Notes: generated by a model not told the origin, from the letters alone. DNA of 64,000 nt from Streptomyces sp. STR69 (GCF_024519455.1 NZ_JALJRY010000020.1:142458-206457), one strand, 5' to 3'; positions 26,547 through 36,293 are shown, counted from the first letter of the stretch. Numbers and translations: made by a program.

Positions 26547-26711
26547 CGTTTCCCGGGACCGCGGTTTGGCAGCACGGCGTCGCAGAGCCGCCGACCGGGA
26601 GCCAGTCCGTACTGGGGATGCCCCGGTGCGACTGTGCGATCGGCTCCGTTGCCGGACCTGGGAGCGGGGCCTGTCGCTCGCTGCCGTACCCGCACCCCGG
26701 ACTGCCTTGGC

Positions 26712-27746
26712 TCAGCCCAGCGCGTCCATCAGAGCGGTGACATAGGCATCCAGCCGCTCCTCCACCGCCCGCGTCGTCAGCTCCACCCTCCCGGTGTGCT
26801 GCCACGGCCGGACCACGAGTGCCACGCCACCCGTAAATGCCAGCGCGTCCAGCAAGCGCCAGTACAACCGCTCATTCGCCGTCGACGCCAGGATCCCGCC
26901 GGCCTCCTCGTACGCGTCGGCGAAGCGCAGGCCCCAGGCTGGTCCGTGCAGCATCGCGAGATTGGTGGAGCAGTGCGCCACGTCGAGGTCCGCCGGGCCC
27001 CAGGAGGTCTCCACCCAGTCGACGACCCCCGTGATCCGCGGACCCGCCATGGATGGGGGCGACACGTCGAACAGCACGTTGCCGGGGTGGAAGTCCCGGT
27101 GCAGGAATCGCCCTTCGTAGGGCGGCGCGGGCTTACGGATCACGTCGATCGCCGCGGCCCATGCCGCCGCGTCGGCGCCGTCTGGAGGGACGACGGCGTC
27201 GGCGGTCGTCCACGCCTTGTACTCCTGGGGCCGTTCGGCGGGTCGCAACGCATGGATCGTCACGAGTTGACGGGCCAGCAGAGGGATGCGCGCCTCCAAT
27301 CCCTCATCGTCGAGCACTGTCCGGCCCGCCAGATGCGTCATGAGGAGCGACGGATGCTCGCAGTGCGAGGCGGTCGGATCAACCGCGACCGGTCCGGGAG
27401 CCGCCACACCCGTCCCCGCGAGCAGGGTGAGGGCGTCGGCCTCCCGGTTCAGCAGGCCCTCGGCGTGCTCCACGAAGAACGGGTCGGCGAAGGTCCGCAG
27501 CACCAGGTCGCGAATGTCTCCGTCCTGCGTTTCGACGGTCAGCCGCCGCATTTCGGCGGTGATGCCGCCGTGCAACGCCTCGGTTCTGACGATCCGTTCG
27601 CCGGCCTTCAGATACCGGCCCACCCAGGCCAGGGCCAACGGTCGGACGGCGCCCGCCTCATCGTGGTTGATCACCGTGCCACCCCACCATCCGGGCAGAG
27701 GGTCGCGCAAAAGCTTTTGTCGGCGACGCTCGTAGCGGTCATGCAT
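26712..27746 (-). CDS. Aminoglycoside-phosphotransferase-family kinase
   Basis: The 344-residue protein has a protein-kinase-like fold: an N-lobe with LRTFADPFFVEHAEGLLNRE, catalytic loop HRDFHPGNVLFDV and the metal-binding GVVDWVETSWGPADLDV. APH-family kinases phosphorylate small molecules such as aminoglycosides, choline or homoserine; the substrate is unknown and resistance cannot be assumed. It has an ATG start, no signal peptide, and is the first gene upstream of the ISL3 debris on the same strand. Confidence 0.88.
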   Translation of the reverse strand: MHDRYERRRQKLLRDPLPGWWGGTVINHDEAGAVRPLALAWVGRYLKAGERIVRTEALHGGITAEMRRLTVETQDGDIRDLVLRTFADPFFVEHAEGLLNREADALTLLAGTGVAAPGPVAVDPTASHCEHPSLLMTHLAGRTVLDDEGLEARIPLLARQLVTIHALRPAERPQEYKAWTTADAVVPPDGADAAAWAAAIDVIRKPAPPYEGRFLHRDFHPGNVLFDVSPPSMAGPRITGVVDWVETSWGPADLDVAHCSTNLAMLHGPAWGLRFADAYEEAGGILASTANERLYWRLLDALAFTGGVALVVRPWQHTGRVELTTRAVEERLDAYVTALMDALG

Positions 27747-27996
27747 ATGTGTCGACGTCCGAACAGCGCATCCTGCCAGGCGAGTTCGTCGAGATTCATG
27801 CCCTGTACGTCGACCGCCCTGAGGCCAAGTTCCCCAAAACTGCGGCCCACTTGGACACCGCCGGTTGCGCCCTCGCTCGGACCCGGGGCGGTGACGCGGG
27901 TGGTAGCTGGCCGTCGTATCCGATGGCGGCGGCCGGTGATCGAGGAAGGCCGGTGTGGGGTGATTCGGATGGGTGGTCAGCCGACCCGTGGCTGAT
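27747..27996. other. Intergenic region
   Basis: No gene or structured signal was recognised; a short plus-strand open frame here lacks the coding bias of its neighbours. Confidence 0.3.
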
Positions 27997-28605
27997 CTAC
28001 CGGGGGTTCGCCCTCAGCTTTTCGAACGCTGTGGGGGTCGGGCGATGCGGTAGGAAGTTCTTGATCTGTTGAGCGCAGTCGGCCGGACTGGCGGTGCTCG
28101 TGTCGCACTCGATGTCGTAGAGGCCGTGGGCATGGACCTGTGTGATCTGGCGCGCGGCCAGGCCCGGTGGACGGTCCCCGCGCTCTTGCTCGCGCCGCTG
28201 CAGTTCCGGCAAGGGGCAGCGCACGCCGACCAGTACCACGTCTTCGGGGGCGAATAGGGCGACGCAGTCGAGCAGACGCCACTGCTCACTCAAGACGTGG
28301 TCGACCACGATGTTGTTGCCGCCCGCAGCCATGCCGGCGACCGCGCGGTGGAAGCCCATCCAGGTGCGCCTGAGCATGGCGGGCACTTCGTCCGGTGCGA
28401 TGTCCCGCCGCGCCCGCATGGCATGAAAGGCGTCCACCGGCATGTGGAAGTACGTGTCGTCCAGGATTGGGAGGAGCTCCTTGGCGATACTCGACTTCCC
28501 CGAACTGGATGTGCCGTTCAAGAAGATGATCAGTCCGCCGGATGGCTGCGAAGCTCTCGCCGAGCCCGCAATCCGGTGGGAATCAGCTTCTGTTGGAGCT
28601 GCCAT
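27997..28605 (-). CDS. Chloramphenicol-phosphotransferase-like P-loop kinase
   Basis: The 202-residue protein has an N-terminal P-loop NGTSSSGKSS (about 30-39), the YFHMPVDAF and VVDHVLSEQWRLLD segments and the RCPLPELQRREQERGDR motif of chloramphenicol 3-O-phosphotransferase (CPT). CPT phosphorylates chloramphenicol; many homologues in actinobacteria act on unknown substrates. ATG 28605 is chosen for spacing to GGGGGA; the preceding codon is also ATG. Its upstream region appears to be transposon-derived. Confidence 0.8.
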   Translation of the reverse strand: MAAPTEADSHRIAGSARASQPSGGLIIFLNGTSSSGKSSIAKELLPILDDTYFHMPVDAFHAMRARRDIAPDEVPAMLRRTWMGFHRAVAGMAAGGNNIVVDHVLSEQWRLLDCVALFAPEDVVLVGVRCPLPELQRREQERGDRPPGLAARQITQVHAHGLYDIECDTSTASPADCAQQIKNFLPHRPTPTAFEKLRANPR

Positions 28606-28689
28606 CATCTTCCCCCGCTCTGTGCGCTGCCTGTATCCGATCATGATGCGTGGTCGGTCTTCGGCGTGTATGGGCGCCCATACGGTGGC

Positions 28690-28800
28690 CGATTTATCGG
28701 CTGCGATGGCCTGTTGACGCGCTCTGGTGTGAGCGAGTCGGTGGGAGTCGCTGCCAGTTTCGATGATGTTGCCGTCGAAGGTGAGGCGGTCCACGAGTCC
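28690..28800 (-). pseudogene. Possible IS21-type IstB C-terminal fragment
   Basis: The minus strand reads LVDRLTFDGNIIETGSDS then HRLAHTRARQQA, resembling the C-terminus of IstB-type transposition ATPases. No P-loop is near, so only the tail would remain. It lies directly upstream of the CPT-like gene. Confidence 0.4.
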
Positions 28801-28968
28801 ACGACGGCCGCGCAGAGCCGGGCCCGGGTCGAGGAACCCGCCAAGTCCGACTGACACTTGCGGGCCCACCTCGACCGCCCTCCGCCCCAGCTTTGAACCT
28901 CGGCTGATCTCCTCGTGCCGGCCCGGCTTCATCGCGAGGATTGTGGACACCACCGAGCACGATCGACC

Positions 28969-29517
28969 TCAGTCGGACAGCGAGGCCGGGGACCACGTGC
29001 CGAACCACTGCTCGGCGCCCCAATCCTCATACCGTTGGACCTCGGTGAACCCCAGCTTCGCCGCGAGGCGCATCGAGCGCTCGTTGGCGGTCTGGGTGGT
29101 GAGCACCACCGGCTCCCCGGGCAGCGCTCCGGTGCACCAGCCGAGTGCCGCCGTGCACGCCTCCGCGGCGTACCCGTGTCCCCACGCCTGCGGCAGGAAC
29201 ATGTAGCCGAGCTCGGCCTCCGAGGTACCGGGGCAGACGTGGACGGGATGCTTCGGGTCGCGCCGGTCGAGCGTGACGATCCCGATCATCGTCCCATCGA
29301 GATCGACCACGAAGAGGCCTGGGCGCCGCCTGGGCTCCTCGGGCACCGCACGCTCGAACTCGTCACGCTGTCGAGGGCCGCCGATGTAGGTGCCCACCTC
29401 CGTCGAGGTGAACAGCTCGATGACCGCCGCTCGGTCCCGGGCCTCGGGCTCACGGAGCACGAGCCTCTCGGTCCTGATCGGGGCAGGTGGCCAGGCGACA
29501 GGTCCCAACTCAGTCAT
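28969..29517 (-). CDS. GNAT-family N-acetyltransferase (RimJ/RimL type)
   Basis: The 182-residue protein has the GNAT pattern IRTERLVLREPEARDRAAV at the start, ELGYMFLPQAWGHGYAAEAC (the acetyl-CoA-binding V/A motif, about 102-121) and ANERSMRLAAKLGFTEVQRY at the end. RimJ/L-like enzymes acetylate protein N-termini or small amines. ATG 29517 gives the expected length. The acceptor substrate is unknown. Confidence 0.9.
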   Translation of the reverse strand: MTELGPVAWPPAPIRTERLVLREPEARDRAAVIELFTSTEVGTYIGGPRQRDEFERAVPEEPRRRPGLFVVDLDGTMIGIVTLDRRDPKHPVHVCPGTSEAELGYMFLPQAWGHGYAAEACTAALGWCTGALPGEPVVLTTQTANERSMRLAAKLGFTEVQRYEDWGAEQWFGTWSPASLSD

Positions 29518-29761
29518 GCGGGCCAGCCAATCAGCAGGCTCGACAGCGATCAATCTCCGCGGACCGATCAACTCGCCTGCCCGGGCCCGTCCTTCTTCTC
29601 TCGCATCCCCTCCGACGAACCGCAACCGGCACTGCTTCGCCCTGCGGGTTTGAGCGCACTGTTCGCCCAGAGCATCGACAGGGTCCAGCCGACGTCGGGC
29701 CCGGTGCCGGACGCGGCGGCACCGTCCGCCTGCTCGCCCGGCGGCATCCCTTCCGCGCGGG

Positions 29762-31663
29762 TCAGTGGGCCAGTTTGCGGCACAGCAGGGCCGCTGGACC
29801 CGGCGAGCTGCCGGTGCGGGTGGTGTAGGCGATGCCTGCGGCGTACTCGTCGTCCGCGCACTGGCCCTTGTAGTCGCTGGTGGCGAAGTCACCGCCGCCG
29901 GCGTCGCTGGGCCGGTTGTCGGAGCGGTCGAACCACACCGTGCGCCCCGCGCCCGCCAGCGCGGTACCGGCGGGCGCGCACAGGGCCGCCGACGTCCGTG
30001 TGCCCCGGTGGCTGTAGCCGATGAGGAACTGGCCCTGGGCGCACTGGAGTTTGGTGTATCCGGAGGCCCAGTCGCCGCCCTGGGGAACGTTGCGTTCGTC
30101 GGTGACGACCGACTGGGCGCCGTCCGCGGCACGCAGGCCGCCCGCGGTGACGTCCGTGCACAGTCCCCGACCCGAGGTGTGCCCGAGGCCGATCAGCCGC
30201 AGGCCGTCCGGGCAGGCCGCCTTGGAGGCGCCCGGGTCCCAGTCGCCGGTGGCGCGCACCCGTACCGACTGGACGTAGTCGCCGTGGTCGGTGGCGAGCA
30301 TCTGCCAGGAGGGGACCGGGGTGACCGGACCGCTGAGCGAGGCGGCGGACATCAGCCGCTGCCACCCGGTGGAGCGCCAGTCCGCGTCGTCCAGGAGGCC
30401 GTGCCGGGTGCCGTCCGTGTCGTAGCGCAGCAGGGCCCAGTCGTCGTGGCCCTGCCAGCCGACCAGAGGCCAGTAGGCGAAGTCGGCGTCGTGGTCGGCG
30501 AAGTAGTCGGTCGCATTGCCGAACCAGGTGCGCGCCGCGGCGTTGGTCTCGCCCGCTCCGATGCCGAACTCGCTGATCCACACGGGGGCGGTGTAATGCT
30601 TGCCGCTGTCCTGGGAGACGAAGAACGCCTCGTCGTACAGGGCCTGGAACAGTGCGTCGCGACTGAGATCCTGGTAGCGGGGGTCACTGGTTTCGCCGAT
30701 GCCGGTGGCACCGCTGTGGTGGGGGCCGGTGTAGCCGTAGAAGTGGGCCGAGTAGACGAGTTTGTGAGCGGCCACGAGAGTGTGCGACAGCGTGCGTGCG
30801 GGGGTGAGCAGGGGGCGGCCGTGGGCGAATCCGTCGATGGGCAGGCCGGTCCAGTTGATGCCCTCGATGACGATGAGCAGATTCGGGTCGGCCTCGGTGA
30901 GGATACGGTCGGCGGCGAGTTGAGCGGCGGCGTACCAGTCGTGCTCGTCTCCCCCTCCCCAGTTGGGGTCGTCCAAGATGTCACGGCGTACCTCGTTGTA
31001 GAGGTCGGCTCCCACGACACGGGGGTCGGCGGCGTAGCGGCGAGCCATGAACACCCAGTCGTCCGCCCACTGTTGGGTCGACTGGCTGCTGTTCCACCGC
31101 TCGTTGCCGTCGATCCCGCAACACCAACGGGACGTGTTGGTGTGGTTGTTCAGAATGACGGCGAAGTCGGCCGACGTCAGGGCCGAGACCACCGCGTCGA
31201 ACACCTGGAGCGGCGTCCGGCCGCGCAACTGCGGGTTGGCTGCCACGGCGGCGTCCGGTACGGCGGTGGTGTCGTGGATCATCTCGTTGGAGAACGGCAG
31301 CCGGATGCTGTTGATGCCCAACTGGTGGAAGTCCGCCATCAGTTGAGCCAGGGGCACGCGGTCGAGGCCCAGGGGGATGCCGTAGGAGATCTGCCCGGCG
31401 TGGTGATTGGCACTGTCGGCCTCGCTGCCACTGCCCGTCCAAGAGCCCTGGGCGCCGTCCCAGTTGGCGGACTTCAGCCGGAAGCGGTTGCCGTTCGCGT
31501 CGACGATGTAGCGCCCGCGCGTGGACAGGGGCGGCTGCCAGGAACCCGCGGTGGCGGCGGCTGCGGTGGTGTCCGCCGGCGCCGCGGAGGCTGCTCTGGG
31601 GGAAGGGAACAGCAGGGAGACACCTATGACGATTAGTGTCAGGTACCGGACAAGTTTGGTCAT
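29762..31663 (-). CDS. Secreted GH5 glycoside hydrolase with C-terminal cysteine repeats
   Basis: The 633-residue enzyme has a Sec signal peptide (1-28), a GH5 TIM barrel (about 45-440) with acid/base Glu224 in LYNEVRRD and nucleophile Glu365 in WISEFGIG, and a C-terminal region (about 450-633) with three similar units, each with two Cys: ACPDGLRLIGLGH (C484, C502), QCAQGQFLIGYSH (C541, C562) and QCADDEYAAGIAY (C602, C628). GH5 members cut cellulose, mannan or related beta-glucans outside the cell. The repeated Cys module is not identified; it may be carbohydrate-binding. ATG 31663 is followed by a typical signal sequence. Confidence 0.9.
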   Translation of the reverse strand: MTKLVRYLTLIVIGVSLLFPSPRAASAAPADTTAAAATAGSWQPPLSTRGRYIVDANGNRFRLKSANWDGAQGSWTGSGSEADSANHHAGQISYGIPLGLDRVPLAQLMADFHQLGINSIRLPFSNEMIHDTTAVPDAAVAANPQLRGRTPLQVFDAVVSALTSADFAVILNNHTNTSRWCCGIDGNERWNSSQSTQQWADDWVFMARRYAADPRVVGADLYNEVRRDILDDPNWGGGDEHDWYAAAQLAADRILTEADPNLLIVIEGINWTGLPIDGFAHGRPLLTPARTLSHTLVAAHKLVYSAHFYGYTGPHHSGATGIGETSDPRYQDLSRDALFQALYDEAFFVSQDSGKHYTAPVWISEFGIGAGETNAAARTWFGNATDYFADHDADFAYWPLVGWQGHDDWALLRYDTDGTRHGLLDDADWRSTGWQRLMSAASLSGPVTPVPSWQMLATDHGDYVQSVRVRATGDWDPGASKAACPDGLRLIGLGHTSGRGLCTDVTAGGLRAADGAQSVVTDERNVPQGGDWASGYTKLQCAQGQFLIGYSHRGTRTSAALCAPAGTALAGAGRTVWFDRSDNRPSDAGGGDFATSDYKGQCADDEYAAGIAYTTRTGSSPGPAALLCRKLAH

Positions 31664-32023
31664 GGGGGTGCCCTCCGCGCCGATACCGATCCCGTCAGAT
31701 GGCAGCGCTCCCGAAGTCCCGCGGCAGCCGCCCGGGGGAGACTACCTGCGGCCTGCGGGCTCGTCGACGGACAAAGCGCGCAGTCGACTTCGGCATCGTG
31801 AACCGGGGTGACAAGGCCGGCCGGACGTGACCGCCGACCGCCGGAAAGCGGGCCGGACAGCGGAGACCGACACTGTCCGGCCGACAGCTGTGCGAGCGGC
31901 GGCATCTGAGGGGCTGGCGCCTCAACACCACCTGGTATTAATCCAGTTGGGCGGGAACCCGGTTGGTATCGCCCACCACCCACCGGGTCCTGAACGGAGG
32001 TGAGGAGCTCGCCGCAGGGCGGA
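31664..32023. other. Intergenic region upstream of the GH5 gene
   Basis: Presumably holds the GH5 promoter. CTGGTATTAATCCAG at 31930-31944 is a weak dyad. No gene was recognised. Confidence 0.3.
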
Positions 32024-32860
32024 TCAGCGCAGTCCGGCGAAGAGGTCGCTCTCGGGTACGGCCGTGCCGGTGGTGTCCCGGACACGTACGAAGGTCTCGA
32101 CGCCCATCAGCTCGCCGAACCTCTCCTTGCCCATCTTGAGGAAGAAGATGTTGTCGCCCTGACTGGCGTGCGCGGCCAGCGAGTCGAACTTCTGACCGCT
32201 GAACGCGGTGGCGTCCACCCACGTGGTGATCTCGTCGTCGGGGAGGCCGATCTCGGCCATCGCGGCGGCCTCGGCGGGATCCGGCTGCGGCATGTCCGGG
32301 TGGAACTCGCGGATGATCTCGCCGAACCGCTGCATCGTCGAGCGGGGCATCGTGGTCCAGTACACCTTCGGTGTCAGTTCGGTTGTCATCTCCAGCGCTG
32401 CCATCGTGATGCGGTGGGCCTGGATGTGGTCGGGGTGGCCGTAGAAGCCGTTTTCGTCGTAGGTGACGACCACATCGGGTCGGTAGTGCCGCATGAGTTC
32501 TGCGAGTCGGGCCGCGCCCTCCTGTACAGGGGTCTGCCAGAAGGATCCGGGGGCGTCGTTGCTGGGCCAGCCCATCATCCCGGAGTCGGCGTAGTCCAGC
32601 AGTTCCAGATCGCTGATCTTCAGGACCTCACAGCTTGCTTCGAGTTCTTGACGGCGCATCAGGGCGACCGCCGCCGGATCGTGGCCGGGATCGCCCGGCT
32701 TGACACCTCCCGGTCCGTCACCGCAAGAGCCGTCGGTACAGGTCACGAGAACCGTGCGGATGCCTTCCGCCGCGTACTGCGCGAGGACCCCTCCGGTTGA
32801 GGTGGCCTCGTCGTCGGGGTGGGCGTGCACTGCCATCAGCGTCAAAGGCCGGCCAGTCAT
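32024..32860 (-). CDS. LmbE-like (PIG-L) N-acetylglucosaminyl deacetylase
   Basis: The 278-residue zinc hydrolase has AHPDDEATSTGGVLA at 12-26 (metal-binding His and Asp) and YGHPDHIQAHR (third ligand), the signature of mycothiol S-conjugate amidase/MshB and related PIG-L enzymes that deacetylate GlcNAc-containing substrates. The pattern and length are close to Mca, but without comparison this is not certain. AGGAGG lies at ideal spacing before ATG 32860. It appears to be monocistronic. Confidence 0.87.
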   Translation of the reverse strand: MTGRPLTLMAVHAHPDDEATSTGGVLAQYAAEGIRTVLVTCTDGSCGDGPGGVKPGDPGHDPAAVALMRRQELEASCEVLKISDLELLDYADSGMMGWPSNDAPGSFWQTPVQEGAARLAELMRHYRPDVVVTYDENGFYGHPDHIQAHRITMAALEMTTELTPKVYWTTMPRSTMQRFGEIIREFHPDMPQPDPAEAAAMAEIGLPDDEITTWVDATAFSGQKFDSLAAHASQGDNIFFLKMGKERFGELMGVETFVRVRDTTGTAVPESDLFAGLR

Positions 32861-33319
32861 GAAACAGTCCTCCTGCAGAAATACGTCGTGGTCCGCGTAG
32901 CGCGGCGGGCGTACCGCGATTCTGGGGCCCGGATCCGTGCGGGGCGGACGACATCGCGGTCTCCGTGTCTCCGCCCGAACGGCGCCGGTCCCTCGCCCGA
33001 TGCAACCGTGCCGGCCGGACCGTGTGTTCCCGGAGAGCTGCTTCGCCTTCCAGCCGGGGGTGAAGTCGAGCGAGGGCAGGCGTGTGATCCGGTCGGGTTG
33101 GTGGGACGGGACTTGACCGCTGCCGGGCGTGGCGGGGTGTCCGGTATCGGTGTCCTTCAGCGGGGTGCGGATGAGGGGGCGGTGTGCCCGGTAGTGAGGT
33201 GATGGGCGCGTCAAATTCTCGACGCGGACCCGTACTTCGCCCAGGGCGGACCCTGCGACCAGGGCCGCGGTCCGGCCGGGGTGAGGGTGTCGATTGGACA
33301 GGAGACCGTCGGGTCTGGG

Positions 33320-33421
33320 GCCAGGGCGGGCAAGTCCACCACCATGCGGATGCTCAGGGGCCTGGACGCACCAACCGGCGGTAGGGCTCTCGGCGTACCG
33401 TCAGGAGTTCGCGCGCCGTAG
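33320..33421 (+). pseudogene. ABC-transporter ATPase fragment
   Basis: The plus-strand frame reads RAGKSTTMRMLRGLDAPTGG, matching the Walker A and following helix of multidrug-type ABC ATPases. The glycine before the P-loop is damaged, and the frame ends at TAG 33419-33421. Neither neighbouring domain remains. Confidence 0.5.
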
Positions 33422-33439
33422 TGCGTACAGCGTTGCGCC

Positions 33440-33955
33440 GTGTTGGTCTTCCAGGGTTTTCCGTTGGGGCTCGGGAACGGCAGGGCCAGGACGTGGAGCG
33501 TGTGGCCGTCCGGGCACGCCATGGCGTCACCGTTGGCGGTCAGGGGCGGTGCCAGCGAGAGGTGCCGGAGGCGGGGTCCAGGAAGGTGAGTGTGCCCTGG
33601 TCGGTGTACTTCGTGGCGCGGGTGGGGACGCAGACCGTGCCGCCGGTGAGGACGGGGCCCTTTGAACTGACCTGGGTTCCCATGTCGCGGGTCCAGCGGC
33701 GACGGCCGGTGGCGGCGTCGAAGACCTGGACGACATAGGAGCCGGTCAGTTCGGGGAACTTGTTGCCCCCGGCCAGGACGGTGTCGCCGGAGACGAGGAG
33801 GGGATTCCGTACCAGGTCGATGTCGGTGTCCGACTGCCAGCGCACACGGCCGGTCGACGCGTCGATGGCGGCGAGGGTGCTGCGGTACTGGTCCCCGTAG
33901 CGGCGAACCGCCGTGTACAGCGTGCCGCCGGCCCGCTCAAGATTGCCATCACCCA
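33440..33955 (-). pseudogene. Beta-propeller (PQQ-repeat-like) protein remnant
   Basis: The minus strand encodes repeat-like segments AAIDASTGRVRWQSDTDIDL, VQVFDAATGRRRWTRDMGT and TFLDPASGTSRWHRP, each with the ATG-x-x-RW signature of PQQ-like propellers. A stop at 33540 interrupts, and the apparent continuation LTANGDAMACPDGHTLHVLA is in another frame, so a frameshift near 33550 is likely. The N-terminal part is missing: homology stops near 33955. Confidence 0.6.
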
Positions 33956-34040
33956 CAGTCGTGGGTGATTTGCGGTGGACGACGCTGCGGTACTGGGCCG
34001 GGTCAGGCCTCGAAGTGGCCCTGTTTGCCCTGTTTGGCCT

Positions 34041-34091
34041 GTGTGGGCGGCCTGCTCGGCCGGGCTGCTCGGCCGAGCAGGCCGCCCACAC
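34041..34091 (-). terminator. 21-bp perfect hairpin
   Basis: Arms 34041-34061 and 34071-34091 are perfectly complementary with a 9-base loop (GGGCTGCTC). It lies 73 bases downstream of the discoidin-type gene stop and before the propeller remnant, so it probably ends that transcript. Confidence 0.7.
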
Positions 34092-34163
34092 TGCCCGCGG
34101 CCTGATCAATCGGCCACGGTGCCGGTGACGGTTCCTCGAACTCGCCGGTGCGGCGCCGGGGCT

Positions 34164-35741
34164 TCAGGAATTCTGCAGGTATGCCGCCAGCTTGCCGATG
34201 AGCCGGGCGGCGTCGTCCAGGCCGCGGGCCGTCTCGCCCAGGTCACCGGCGAGGAGCTTCTGCAAGGCTTGCCCTGCTTCCTGGCCTTCCTGCCCGCTGG
34301 AGGTGTCGGACCAGGGGCCGGGGACGGTCGTACCCCGGTATCCGACGGGGTCGCCCCCGACCGAGGCGCGGTAGCCGGTGAAGTCGGCGGCGCCATGCGC
34401 CGGCCCGGCGGCGGACTCGGCGGCCAGGAACTGGATCCGGGAAAGCTGGGTCTGCTCGGAGCCGTGGTTGTCGGTGATGCTCAGACGGTAGTGGGCGTAG
34501 GACGCGGGGGAGACGACGGAGTACTCCTTCGTCTCGTATCGCTGCCTGAAGTGTTCGCGCGTGCGGGAGTCCACGGTCGTCCAGTGACCTCCGTCGTGCG
34601 ATCCCTGGAGTTCCCACTCCTCCGGATCCCGCTCGGGGGCGTCGTTCGCCGAGGTCAGCCGGTAAACGGTGATGGCAGCAGGGTGCGCGAGGGTGAAGTC
34701 CAGCATTGCGGAGTCACCGTCCCCCAGCCATTTGCTCCGGGACTTGCTGAGCAGGTTCTCCGCGACCTCGCCCGCCGCGTCGAACTCGTCGCTAGCTTCG
34801 ATGCCGACCACCGTACGCGTGATGTCCCGCAGTTCACCGGTGGGTTTCCGCACGTCGGGCCTGTCGGCGGAGCTCAGAACGACCGAGGCGGTGGTGCCTC
34901 GCCGGTCGGTCCAGGACACGCGCTCCACGGGCGCCCCTCCGTCGTCGAGCAGCAACCGCAGCTCGCCGGAGGGGGACCAGGTGGCGCCATGCCCCTCCTC
35001 GGTGGAGAACCGGTGCAGCCGGGCCGCGGTCGTGCCCTCGGGGTAGGTCCAGCGGTCGGCGAGCGAGCCGCGGTACTCGGTGACCGCGCCGTCGGCGGTC
35101 CTGCGGTGTCCCAGGAATCCGGTCAGGTCCGCGCGCAGCCCGATCGCCGCCTCCGAGCCGTCCGCCCCGCGCCACGCGAGGTGCGCGGGCATGGCACGCT
35201 CGCCCATGTCGATGTGGACGAGCAGTCGGGGTGCGGGCTGCCAGGCGGTGGCGTCGGGGGTGCGGACCTCGGCACTGAAGGCGAGGACGGACCGGTTGGC
35301 CGCCCGGGCCGCCCTGGCGCGCTCCGCCTGGTCCGGTTCGTGTGCGGGGGCCACGGTGACGGCGCGCAGCCGCAGCAGTGTGTCCGAGCCCTCCGGGCTG
35401 CGTACCTCGAGAATGTTGGCACCGGTGGCCAGCAGTTCCCCCGGTGCGCTGAGGACGATGTCCTGCGGGTCGCTGTGGGCTCGGTCCGCCGGTATCGCCA
35501 ACTGCTCCGCGAGGGCCTTGCCGTTGAGCAGTACGTCCATCGGAGCGCTCGTACCGAGAACGGTCACCGTGACGACGGCCTCGTCGTTCTCCTCCCGCCC
35601 GTCGACCGTGAAGTCCACCTTGATGTGACCGCCGGCACCCAGTGCGAGGTGTGAGGAAGCGATGCCGCAGCGGTGATGGGTGACCACGGCGTTCGAGAGC
35701 TGGGCCGGGTTGGTGGAGAAGTCGGCGAATACGGGTTGCAT
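34164..35741 (-). CDS. F5/8 type C (discoidin)-like domain protein, apparently not exported
   Basis: The 525-residue protein has N-terminal beta-rich segments (about 1-330) and a region (about 330-450) with LTSANDAPERDPEEWELQGS, DGGHWTTVDSRTREHF and YAHYRLSITDNHGSEQTQLS, the F5/8 type C fold signature that often binds carbohydrate. The C-tail (about 485-525) is helical. There is no signal peptide or lipobox at the ATG 35741 start, unusual for this fold. A 21-bp hairpin follows it. Confidence 0.7.
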   Translation of the reverse strand: MQPVFADFSTNPAQLSNAVVTHHRCGIASSHLALGAGGHIKVDFTVDGREENDEAVVTVTVLGTSAPMDVLLNGKALAEQLAIPADRAHSDPQDIVLSAPGELLATGANILEVRSPEGSDTLLRLRAVTVAPAHEPDQAERARAARAANRSVLAFSAEVRTPDATAWQPAPRLLVHIDMGERAMPAHLAWRGADGSEAAIGLRADLTGFLGHRRTADGAVTEYRGSLADRWTYPEGTTAARLHRFSTEEGHGATWSPSGELRLLLDDGGAPVERVSWTDRRGTTASVVLSSADRPDVRKPTGELRDITRTVVGIEASDEFDAAGEVAENLLSKSRSKWLGDGDSAMLDFTLAHPAAITVYRLTSANDAPERDPEEWELQGSHDGGHWTTVDSRTREHFRQRYETKEYSVVSPASYAHYRLSITDNHGSEQTQLSRIQFLAAESAAGPAHGAADFTGYRASVGGDPVGYRGTTVPGPWSDTSSGQEGQEAGQALQKLLAGDLGETARGLDDAARLIGKLAAYLQNS

Positions 35742-36293
35742 GCGTGTCCCTACGTCGTACGGGGTGTACCGGGGTTACCGGTCGAGATGTGCGTGGCGCG
35801 GCCTTGCAGCCCGCGACGCCTGCAAAACGTACCGGCAGCCACTGACAACGGACCTTGCGCGCCGACGAGTTGAGTCCTAATGAGCATCAACAGGGCAGTT
35901 AGGTAAGGTAATTGGCGAGTTGTAACGGATGCAGATCTCCAGGCGTGATCTCACCCTCCCTGGTCGGAGGGCATGGGCAGGCGCAGGCTGCCCGGGCGTT
36001 GGGTGAACAGCGCAGCGTTCGGTCCTGGGCGCGTACGTTGCCATGGATCGTGTTGGTCGAGTCGCGGGATCTTCTATGCGCTGCTCGTCGGAATCCGGCG
36101 GGCGTACTCGCCCGCGCCTGCGTGCAGTTCGCCCCACCGTTTCGACGAGGCGGGGCTGCGGCGTGAGGTCTGTTCCGCATCACAGCCCGTACGTCGTGGC
36201 AGCGACGGCAATTTGTTACCCGGGCGTAGCGGGTGGACATCTGCCCCCTCTAAGCTCTGCGCGACCACCGGGCAGTGCACGAAAGGACCTGGC
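35742..36293. other. Intergenic region between divergent genes
   Basis: 552 bases without a recognisable gene. It should hold the promoters of both the discoidin-type protein and the phospholipase-like/GH92 pair. No confident operator was found. Confidence 0.35.

Noticed and set aside
28606..28953. N-terminal extension of the CPT-like gene
   Set aside because: The extra 116 residues have a different character (transposon-like) and a good ribosome-binding site lies at the internal ATG.
29765..31636. Plus-strand reading frame over the GH5 gene
   Set aside because: Antisense to a secreted GH5 enzyme with clear catalytic Glu residues.
33975..35654. Plus-strand frame over the discoidin-type gene
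   Set aside because: Shadow on the opposite strand of a recognisable F5/8 type C domain gene.
35899..35917. TTAGGTAAGGTAATTGGC as an iron (DmdR/IdeR) box
   Set aside because: Only the left half resembles the consensus; the right half does not mirror it.
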